Under the pieces are notes generated by a model, which worked only from the letters and a program-made list of their open reading frames with translations, was not told the origin of the DNA and searched no databases. 64,000 nucleotides of DNA from NCBI RefSeq assembly GCF_000720425.1, contig NZ_JOAJ01000005.1, positions 310,001-374,000 on the forward strand, in the 5' to 3' direction. Made by a program: the position numbers and the translations under genes. Every line of letters starts with the position of its first letter. Position 1 is the first letter of the stretch. Below, piece after piece: positions 57,215-64,000 of the stretch. Origin of the DNA: Nocardia rhamnosiphila NBRC 108938 (GTDB lineage Bacteria > Actinomycetota > Actinomycetes > Mycobacteriales > Mycobacteriaceae).

Positions 57215-60200
57215 CCATCGGATGCCCGACGGGTCCATTCCGGTCCTGTTGTCGGCGGATACGCCGGACCTGCTGCGCGAGGAGGCGGCGGCGATCGGGG
57301 CCTACGCGCGCGAACACACCGCGGTCACCGCGGGCGAGATCGCCGATATGCTCTTCCGGACCCGGGTGGCACGCCGGCACCGGGCCCTGGCCCTGGTGGA
57401 CGGCGGGGAGACCCTGGCCGCGGCGCTGGCGGCGGTCGCCGCCGGACGGGAACATCCCGCGGTGGTCCGCAGCAGTGCGGTGACAGCCCGCAAGCACACA
57501 TTCGTCTTCCCCGGACAGGGTGGCCAGCGACCGGGTATGGGCGCGGTGTTCTACGACCGTGCCCCCGTGTATCGCGAAGAAGTGGACCGTTGTGCCGCCG
57601 AGTTCGCCGAACTGTTCGGGAACGCGCCGCTGGATTACCTGCTCGACGATTCCGTGGCCGCCGACGATTCGGCGCGAATTGTGCAGCCCGCGCTGTTCCT
57701 GCAGATGGCGGGGCTGGCGGCGCTGTGGCAATCGGCCGGTGTGCAACCCGCCGCGGTGGTGGGGCACAGCCAGGGCGAAATCGCCGCGGCCTATGTGTCC
57801 GGGAGGATGACGCGCCGGGACGCGCTGCTGGTCGTCGGGGCACGGGCCGAAGCGGTGGACCGGATCGCCCCCGAGGACTACGCCATGGCGGTGATCGAGG
57901 CCGACCGGGAGGAGGCCGAGGCCCTGCTCGCCCGGCGGTCCGGCCGGGCCGAGGTGTCGTTGGTCAACTCGCCACGCATGGTGGGCATATCCGGCGATCG
58001 CGCGGTGGTCGGCGAGGTGGTCGACACCCTTGCCGAGGCCGGCCGGTTCGGCCGGGTCATCCGGGTCCGGTATCCGGCGCACACCGGCATGGTCAACAGC
58101 CTGCGCGCCGATCTGCGCGCGGGCCTGGGGGACCGGCTGACCGAGCAGTACTTCCGGGACAGCCCGATCGCCGCATTCGGCGCCACCCTGGGCGAGGCGT
58201 TCCCGGCCGAGACGACGCTGGACGACTACTGGTTCTGGAATCTGCGCAACACCGTCCGGTTCGACCGGGCGATCGCGGCCGCGGTGGAGTCCGGCTCCGA
58301 TTCGTTCGTGGAACTGGCCGAACATCCCACCCTGCAGCTCCCGCTACGGGAGAATCTGGAAACCCTGGCGGCCCCGGCCGAGACCACGGTCACCGGCACT
58401 TCGAACCGGACCGCCACCGATCTCGCGCTCTTCACCCGGAACCTGGCGACGCTGGCGGTGAACGACCAACACTACCGATGGTCGGCACTGGCCACGGACA
58501 CCGGCGGCACACCCCGGCCACCGCTCCTGGATTTCCCGAATCTGCGGATGAGCCGGCAGCGGCTGTGGCTGACGCTCGGATCCGATCCCGCGGCGGCACC
58601 CCGTCGGTCCGCCGACCCGGTTGTCGCCGCGCCGGTGGCGGTGACTCCGGCTCCCGGGCGGGTGATACCCGCCCAGCTGCTCGTCGAGGAATGGACCCGG
58701 CTGTCCCGCCGGAAACTGCTGGCGCCGCGCGCCCTCGGGCTGGTGGACGCCTCCGGTGCCTGCGCCGAACTGGCCGAAGCGCTCTGTGCGCAGGCCGAGA
58801 ACCACGGGGCGACCGCCCGGCTCGTGTCCGCCGAGGCCGGCGGCGACCTGGCCGGTATCGACGCCGTGGTCGTCCTGCTGCCCCAGGCCGCGGACGCGGA
58901 GATGAGCGAAGCGGTCGCGGAATTCTTCGGCACCCGCGCCTGGTGGTCGAAACCGGATCCCGCGGTGTCCGACTTCTGGCTGGTCACGGTGGGCGGCGAA
59001 GCGGTGGTTCCCGGTGACGAACCGCATCCGGTACCCGCGGCCGCGGCGGCCGGCTTCCGGTCGGTCGGTGCCGAGCACCCGGGTATCGCCTTCCGGCACC
59101 TGGACCTCACCGCCGCGACCGCGGAGACGGCCGGGGCGGTGCTCGCGGCGCTGCACACCGCGGACGAATCCGAACTGGCGGTACGCGACGGGAACCTGTA
59201 CGCCAAGCGGCTGACCGAGACCGAGCCCGGCGCCGGCCCACTCGCCGTACCGCACAATGTGCTGATCACCGGCGGCACCGGCAAGGTCGGCCTCGAGTTC
59301 TGCGCGCATTTCGCGCGGGCCGGGGCCCGGCAGATCACACTTGTCGGCCGCACCGGCGAAACGGCGGAGGTGACCCGCAAACTGGCACCGATCCGAGCGA
59401 CCGGCGCCACCGTACGGGTGCTGTCCGCCGATATCGGTGACCCGGCCGCGGTACGTGCCCTGGCGGTCGAATTCGGCACTGCCCCGGCCGATCTCGTCCT
59501 GCACGCCGCCGCCGATTACGCGGGTATCGAGGGCATCGAACTGGCCGAGATCACCTACACGCAGGTGGTCGAACTGCTGCGTGCCAAGGTCGGTGGGCTC
59601 ACGAATGTGCTCGACGCGCTCCCACTGGCCGCGAATGCCCGGGTGCTGCTGTGCTCCTCGCTGGCCGCGACCCTGGGCGGCCGCGGCACCGTTGTCTACG
59701 CGGCGGCCAACCGGATGCTGGACGCCCTCGCCTACCGGTTACGTGCCGCGGGTGTGGACTGTGTGTCGGTGCAGTGGGGGCAGTGGGCGGTCCACGAAGG
59801 TGTGGGCGCCTCCGATATCGCGACACTCGCCGAGGTCGGGTATCTGCCGATGGGTTCGGCCGATGCCATCGCGCTGGGGCTGAGCGGACTGTCCGGCAAC
59901 GCGGTGATCACCGCCTTCGATTGGGACCGCGGCCGCGCGACGTTCGGGGCGTTCGGTTACGGGCCGCTGCTGTCCGGATTGGCCACCGCGGCGGCCACCG
60001 CGGCCGCCCCGGAACCGGCCCCCGCTGTGCCGGCCGCCGGCGCGGCCGTCTCCCCGGCCCGCCGGATCGTGGAACTGTTCGCGGAGGTCCTCGGGGAGGA
60101 CGATCTCGACTCCATCGATACGACCAAGCCGCTGGTGGCGCTCGGCCTGGACTCACTACAGGCCCTGGAACTGCGTCGCCGTGTGCACCAGGAATTCGGG

Positions 60201-61490
60201 TACGAACTGCCGGTCGGCGACCTCGTCGGCGGTGCCACGCTCGACGATGTGGTCCGCCTGGTGGGAGACCGGCCCGCGCTGCGGCAGCCCGCGGCCGCGG
60301 TGCCGGCGGCCCCGGCCGCGGCACCGGCGCCCGCCGCGGCGTATCCGGTGGCCGCCGCTCCCCTGGACGCGGACGATCTCGGTGCCCGGGCCCGGTGGGC
60401 GGCCGAACAGGTCGTTCCCGCTGATCTGGATGTCGAGCGGCTCCGCTCCGCCCGGCGCGACCTCGACCTGTTCGGCGCGCGCGCCATGCTCCGCGCCCTG
60501 GAACCGGTACTGCGGGACCGAGCCGTGCACAGCGTCGAGGACATCACCGAACGGCTGAAGGTCGCGGCCCGGCATCGTTGGCTGCTGCGGCAGTGGTTAC
60601 AGGAACTCGCCCGCCACGGCGCCCTGACCGGTGACCCGGACAGCGGTTACCGCTATGAGCGGGAGTTACCGCCGACGACGAGGAACGAACTGGTGCAGGC
60701 GTGCACCGATCTCGGCTACGCGCCGGAACTGGCCACCTTCGTGGGCGCTACGAACGGCCACCTCACCGAACTGGTCCAGGACCGGATGCGGGTGCAGGAG
60801 TTGCTGTTCCCGGGCGGCGATATGGTCACCGCGGAAGCGACCTATCGCGAGAACGCGATCAGCCGCTACCTCAACCACGCCGCGCGCGAGCTCGTCGCCG
60901 GGGTGGTCACCCGCCTGCGCGCGGACCGGTCGCCGGTGCGGATCCTGGAGCTGGGCGCGGGTGTCGGCGGGACCACCGACGACGTGGTGGCCGGGCTCAC
61001 CGGTCTGCCGGTCGAGTACCACTTCACCGATGTGTCGAATTTCTTCCTCGACGCGGCGCGCCGGCGGTTCGCCGACCGTCCGTGGATGCGGTTCGCCATC
61101 GTGGACATGAACGCCGATCTCGCGCAGCAATCGCGCTACGACCTGGTGATCGCCTCCAATGTGCTGCACAACGCGCATCACATCGGTCATACGCTGGGCG
61201 AACTGCGCGAACTGCTGAACCCCGGGGGCGCGGTGGTGTTCATCGAGACGGTGGTGGCACACAGCCAGTTGCTGACCTCGGTGCACTTCCTGATGTCGCC
61301 CGCGCCCGGGCAGCCGCACGCGGGGGCGGCCGATGTGCGGGCGGGGACCGACCGGATCTTCCTGACCGAGGAGGAATGGGTGGGCCAGCTCACGGCAGCG
61401 GGCCTGCGCCCGGTGGTGGTGCTGCCGGCGGCCGATCATCCCTTGGCGCTGCTCGATCAGCGTGTTTTCGCCGCCGTGCGCGACGCGTAG
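57207..61490 (+). CDS. Polyketide synthase AT-KR-ACP-MT (MbtD-like with methyltransferase)
   Basis: The 1427-residue PKS: AT (about 90-400; Ser188 in GHSQGE), KR (NADPH site GGTGKVG near 688; Ser-Tyr-Asn with Tyr831), ACP (Ser983 in GLDSLQA) and a C-terminal SAM methyltransferase region (about 1075-1427; LLFPGG near 1195, ELGAGVGG near 1248 and NVLHNAHH). The AT specificity spot reads YPAH, neither the malonyl HAFH nor the methylmalonyl YASH form. KS activity comes from the upstream gene. The MT suggests a C-methylated (2-methyl or 2,2-dimethyl) 3-hydroxy acid, as in amamistatin-type compounds; this is inference. ATG 57207 follows GAGGAG and overlaps the KS stop. Probable counterpart of NbtC. 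Confidence 0.88.
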   Translation: MSSHRMPDGSIPVLLSADTPDLLREEAAAIGAYAREHTAVTAGEIADMLFRTRVARRHRALALVDGGETLAAALAAVAAGREHPAVVRSSAVTARKHTFVFPGQGGQRPGMGAVFYDRAPVYREEVDRCAAEFAELFGNAPLDYLLDDSVAADDSARIVQPALFLQMAGLAALWQSAGVQPAAVVGHSQGEIAAAYVSGRMTRRDALLVVGARAEAVDRIAPEDYAMAVIEADREEAEALLARRSGRAEVSLVNSPRMVGISGDRAVVGEVVDTLAEAGRFGRVIRVRYPAHTGMVNSLRADLRAGLGDRLTEQYFRDSPIAAFGATLGEAFPAETTLDDYWFWNLRNTVRFDRAIAAAVESGSDSFVELAEHPTLQLPLRENLETLAAPAETTVTGTSNRTATDLALFTRNLATLAVNDQHYRWSALATDTGGTPRPPLLDFPNLRMSRQRLWLTLGSDPAAAPRRSADPVVAAPVAVTPAPGRVIPAQLLVEEWTRLSRRKLLAPRALGLVDASGACAELAEALCAQAENHGATARLVSAEAGGDLAGIDAVVVLLPQAADAEMSEAVAEFFGTRAWWSKPDPAVSDFWLVTVGGEAVVPGDEPHPVPAAAAAGFRSVGAEHPGIAFRHLDLTAATAETAGAVLAALHTADESELAVRDGNLYAKRLTETEPGAGPLAVPHNVLITGGTGKVGLEFCAHFARAGARQITLVGRTGETAEVTRKLAPIRATGATVRVLSADIGDPAAVRALAVEFGTAPADLVLHAAADYAGIEGIELAEITYTQVVELLRAKVGGLTNVLDALPLAANARVLLCSSLAATLGGRGTVVYAAANRMLDALAYRLRAAGVDCVSVQWGQWAVHEGVGASDIATLAEVGYLPMGSADAIALGLSGLSGNAVITAFDWDRGRATFGAFGYGPLLSGLATAAATAAAPEPAPAVPAAGAAVSPARRIVELFAEVLGEDDLDSIDTTKPLVALGLDSLQALELRRRVHQEFGYELPVGDLVGGATLDDVVRLVGDRPALRQPAAAVPAAPAAAPAPAAAYPVAAAPLDADDLGARARWAAEQVVPADLDVERLRSARRDLDLFGARAMLRALEPVLRDRAVHSVEDITERLKVAARHRWLLRQWLQELARHGALTGDPDSGYRYERELPPTTRNELVQACTDLGYAPELATFVGATNGHLTELVQDRMRVQELLFPGGDMVTAEATYRENAISRYLNHAARELVAGVVTRLRADRSPVRILELGAGVGGTTDDVVAGLTGLPVEYHFTDVSNFFLDAARRRFADRPWMRFAIVDMNADLAQQSRYDLVIASNVLHNAHHIGHTLGELRELLNPGGAVVFIETVVAHSQLLTSVHFLMSPAPGQPHAGAADVRAGTDRIFLTEEEWVGQLTAAGLRPVVVLPAADHPLALLDQRVFAAVRDA

Positions 61491-61554
61491 GCAGCCCCGG
61501 ATGTGAACGCGAAGTCGCCGGGTCGGCGGCGGGGAACAGCGAATGGAGAACACG

Positions 61555-62535
61555 ATGTCAGAGAAACGGGCGGACTCCGGTGACGCGATAGTCGTCGAGT
61601 CCGTCGTGAAGTCGTTCGGCGAGGTGAAAGCTCTGCGCGGGATCGACTTCCGCGTACCGGCCGGGAGCGTGCTCGGTGTACTCGGGCCCAACGGCGCGGG
61701 GAAGACCACCACGGTCTCGGTGCTGTCCACCCTGATCCGGCCGGATTCGGGCCGGGCCGTGGTGGCCGGGTACGACGTCGTCCGCGATGCCGCCGAGGTG
61801 CGCAAATCGATCATGCTCACCGGCCAGTACGCGGCACTGGACGAGATGCTCACGGGCCGGGAGAACCTGGTGCTGTTCGGACGACTGCTCGGCCTGCGCC
61901 GCCGGGCCGCCCGGCAGCGCGCCGACGAACTGCTGGAACGCTTCTCGCTCACCGAAGCGGCCGACCGGCGGGTCGGGCAGTACTCCGGCGGTATGCGCCG
62001 GCGTATCGATATCGCGTGCGGACTGGTGCGCTCGCCGCGGGTGGTGTTCCTCGACGAACCCACCACCGGCCTGGACCCGGTGAGCCGGCAGCAGCTCTGG
62101 GCACTCGTGCGCGAGCTCAAGGCCCAGGGGGTGACCATCCTGCTCACCACCCAGTACCTGGAGGAGGCGGATGCGCTGAGCGACAACATCATCGTGGTCG
62201 ACAAGGGCACGGTGATCGCGGAGGGCACCGCCGATGTGCTCAAGGCGCGTTCGGGTTCGAGCTACTGCGAGGTCGTACCGGTGGATCCCGGCGATGTGCC
62301 CGCCGTGGTGGCCGCGCTGTCGCCGCTGGCGGAGTGCACCGTCGCCGATTCCGCCGACCGGGTGTCGCTGCCCGCCCCCGACGGTGCCGCCACCCTGACC
62401 GCCGCGCTGGCCCGGCTCACCGAGGCCGATATCGAGCTGATCGATATCGCGCTGCGGCGTCCGTCGCTGGACGAGGTATTCATCCGCCTCACCACGCGCA
62501 GCGAGGAGACCGACGCGGTCGAGGTCACGGCATGA
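61555..62535 (+). CDS. ABC exporter ATPase, DrrA family (second cassette)
   Basis: A 326-residue ABC ATPase: GPNGAGKTTT, YSGGMRRR, VVFLDEPTTGLD, TTQYLEEAD and a DrrA-type C-terminal domain. It is closely related to the ATPase at 8545 along its whole length but lacks that protein's N-terminal extension. ATG 61555 follows GGAGAA by 4 bases. It is 64 bp after the PKS and followed by two permease genes, so it probably helps secrete the siderophore or an intermediate. Expression probably reads through from the biosynthetic operon; no separate iron box is seen. Confidence 0.9.
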   Translation: MSEKRADSGDAIVVESVVKSFGEVKALRGIDFRVPAGSVLGVLGPNGAGKTTTVSVLSTLIRPDSGRAVVAGYDVVRDAAEVRKSIMLTGQYAALDEMLTGRENLVLFGRLLGLRRRAARQRADELLERFSLTEAADRRVGQYSGGMRRRIDIACGLVRSPRVVFLDEPTTGLDPVSRQQLWALVRELKAQGVTILLTTQYLEEADALSDNIIVVDKGTVIAEGTADVLKARSGSSYCEVVPVDPGDVPAVVAALSPLAECTVADSADRVSLPAPDGAATLTAALARLTEADIELIDIALRRPSLDEVFIRLTTRSEETDAVEVTA

Positions 62536-62591
62536 GCGAGTCAGGCCCGGAGGCGGTAGCGAAGCGTGACCACGCAGGGCCCTCGCTCATG
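62532..62591. repeat. Palindrome-bounded intergenic repeat, copy 3
   Basis: A 60-bp element almost identical to 10582-10641. With the preceding base its ends CATGAGCGAG and CTCGCTCATG are perfect inverse complements, and inner GGCCC/GGGCC segments extend the fold. It overlaps the ATPase stop and precedes the first permease of the second cassette, the same position as the copy at 9666. Confidence 0.82.
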
Positions 62592-62606
62592 CCCGGCAAA
62601 CACGGC

Positions 62607-63407
62607 ATGAGTGTCCTGGTGGCCTCGCCCGCCGCACAGCCGCCGGTGCAGGACCTGGAGGTCGCACCCGGTGTGCAGTGGGCCGCGCTCAGCGAGCGTT
62701 CGATCCGGGCGGCCGTGCGAGAGGGCGATCTGATTCTCGCCTTCGCCGCGCCGCTGACCTTCTTCGTCTGTTTCTATGTGCCGCTGCGGAAATCGGTGGA
62801 GGCCGGCGGTGTCGACTACGCGCAGTATCTGCTGCCGCTGATCGTCGTGCACGCCATGTTCTTCAGCTCCATGTTCGCGGGAGACCGCGCGGCGCGGGAG
62901 GTGGCCGGCGGTATGGGTACCCGGCTGCGGGCCATGCCGGTGGCGGCCTGGGTGCCACCGGCCGCCCGGGTTTCGGCGAATCTGGCCCGGGCGATCACCG
63001 CGATCTGCGGTGCGCTGGTGATCGGCACCCTGTTCGGGTTCCGTTTCCACGGCGTGGTCCCGGCCCTGGTGTTCCTGGCGCTGGTGCTCGGCTTCGGGGT
63101 GGCCATGATGCTGGCCACCGACGCGCTCGGTACCGCGACGGCCAACCCACAGGTGGGGGCCACGGTGCTGTTCGTACCGCAGCTGCTCCTGGTCATGATC
63201 TCCACCGGTTTCGTCCCGGCGGAGGGTTTTCCGGGCTGGATCCAGCCGTTCGTCCGCAACCAGCCCGTCTCCCAGGTGGCCGACGCACTGCGTGGGCTCG
63301 CCGACGGGCGGTATCCGGAAGGACTGCCGGTGGCCGTGGTCTGGGTCGCGGGTCTGCTGGTGGCGGGCGCGGCCCTGGCGGTATGGACGGAAAGGAAGCG
63401 GCGGTGA
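62607..63407 (+). CDS. ABC-2 type permease, DrrB-like (second cassette, first)
   Basis: A 266-residue membrane protein with about six hydrophobic segments and the loop GFVPAEGFPGWIQPFVRNQPVSQ, close to the permease at 9776. The frame is open from the repeat, so ATG 62532 or 62589 are possible, but ATG 62607 (MSVLVASP) avoids coding the repeat. The stop overlaps the next permease start (GTGA). A siderophore-export role is inferred from location. Confidence 0.86.
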   Translation: MSVLVASPAAQPPVQDLEVAPGVQWAALSERSIRAAVREGDLILAFAAPLTFFVCFYVPLRKSVEAGGVDYAQYLLPLIVVHAMFFSSMFAGDRAAREVAGGMGTRLRAMPVAAWVPPAARVSANLARAITAICGALVIGTLFGFRFHGVVPALVFLALVLGFGVAMMLATDALGTATANPQVGATVLFVPQLLLVMISTGFVPAEGFPGWIQPFVRNQPVSQVADALRGLADGRYPEGLPVAVVWVAGLLVAGAALAVWTERKRR

Positions 63408-64000
63408 CCGATTTCTTGGAGCAGGCGCTGGTGGAGACCGGCCGGCTACTGCGGCGCTGGAGCCGCCAGCAGGAGGTGCTGTCCACCACGCTGGTACTGC
63501 CGATCCTGCTGCTGCTCATGTTCGAACTGGTGCTCAGCCGTACGCTCGGTGTCCCCGGCGACGCGGAACCGCTGTACGGTTTCGTACCGCTGATCGCCGT
63601 CGCCGGCGCGATGTACGGCGCCATGGGCACCGGGGAATCGCTGTTCGGGGAGCGGCAGAGCGGCTTGCTGCGCCGCTTCTGGGTGTTGCCGGTGCACCGG
63701 GCCAGTGCGCTGCTGGGCAGGTTGATCGCCGAATGCGCGCGGGCCGCGGTCGCTACCCTGCTGGTGATCGTGGTCGGGGTGCTGCTGGGGCTGCGGTTCG
63801 ACAACGGCTGGGCCGGGGTGCTCGGCGTGATCGCGGTCCCGGTGATCGTGGTCGCCGGCTTCACCCCGCTGGTGGTCGCGGTCGGCGTGAGCCGGGCCGG
63901 TGGTCAGGCCGTGCAGGTGTTCGCGATCGTGGTGCTCGTCGGCATGTTCTTCAATTCCGGTTTCGTACCGCTGGAGAACTATCCCGGCTGGCTGCAACCC
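63404..64000 (+). CDS. ABC-2 type permease, DrrB-like (second cassette, second), cut by window end
   Basis: A GTG start at 63404 overlaps the previous stop. The frame stays open to the last base (199 codons). The translation begins MTDFLEQALVETGRLLRRWSR and continues through several membrane helices to FFNSGFVPLENYPGW, equivalent to the late loop in the permease at 10657. About a third of the protein should lie beyond the window. It would pair with the upstream permease in a heteromeric exporter. Confidence 0.85.
   Translation, partial: MTDFLEQALVETGRLLRRWSRQQEVLSTTLVLPILLLLMFELVLSRTLGVPGDAEPLYGFVPLIAVAGAMYGAMGTGESLFGERQSGLLRRFWVLPVHRASALLGRLIAECARAAVATLLVIVVGVLLGLRFDNGWAGVLGVIAVPVIVVAGFTPLVVAVGVSRAGGQAVQVFAIVVLVGMFFNSGFVPLENYPGWLQP

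Overview
The window looks like a chromosomal segment of a mycolic-acid actinomycete, most likely Nocardia. It has very high GC and frequent GTG starts. It carries an antigen-85-type mycolyltransferase, an S10 ribosomal operon in actinobacterial order, and a mycobactin/nocobactin-type siderophore locus with IdeR-type iron boxes. The genus is inferred from gene content only.

Layout. (1) 1-785: 3' end of a degenerate NRPS adenylation-like gene that enters from the left. (2) 1031-14287: mixed genes. These are an antigen-85-like secreted esterase, an enoyl-CoA hydratase-like gene facing a tandem-domain TetR regulator, a serine beta-lactamase-fold hydrolase with a MerR-type promoter plus a MerR gene, an aldehyde dehydrogenase lacking its catalytic Cys, a DrrA/DrrB/DrrB-type ABC exporter, a lycopene-cyclase-like enzyme coupled to an unknown gene, and a hotdog-fold (DUF4442-like) protein. 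(3) 14365-20058: the S10 ribosomal operon, rpsJ to rpsQ, with a promoter candidate, a long leader and a terminator. (4) 20134-25703: a VapBC-like toxin-antitoxin pair, an HxlR regulator divergent from an Old-Yellow-Enzyme reductase, a Nudix hydrolase, a zinc-ribbon unknown, a CPBP protease and an RluA-type pseudouridine synthase. (5) 25755-64000: an iron-regulated siderophore island.

The siderophore island has a reductase (SIP family) divergent from an IrtA/IrtB-like exporter pair. Then come a stand-alone degenerate A-domain protein, a lysine N6-hydroxylase close to MbtG, a formyltransferase, a C*-A-PCP-C* NRPS, a C*-PCP protein, an ArCP-Cy-A-PCP starter NRPS, C-A-PCP-E-C and C-A-PCP-E NRPSs, a type II thioesterase, a free ketosynthase, an AT-KR-ACP-MT polyketide synthase and a second Drr-type exporter that runs off the right edge. 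Eight iron-box-like 19-mers punctuate it. The left-to-right order (hydroxylase, NRPSs, thioesterase, ketosynthase, PKS) resembles nocobactin clusters read backwards. Salicylate synthase, salicyl-AMP ligase and an MbtH-like protein are not in the window.

The most unusual part is the middle of the island (30463-40724). All three condensation domains there have lost the catalytic second His of HHxxxDG, and the free A-like protein has no ATP-binding loop, yet the frames are intact and sit behind iron boxes. They lie beside the lysine hydroxylase and the formyltransferase. I suggest, as inference only, that this is a loading or docking station where a PCP-bound residue (perhaps lysine) is N-hydroxylated and N-formylated before entering the main line, giving a formobactin/amamistatin-like N-formyl-N-hydroxylysine siderophore with a C-methylated polyketide unit.
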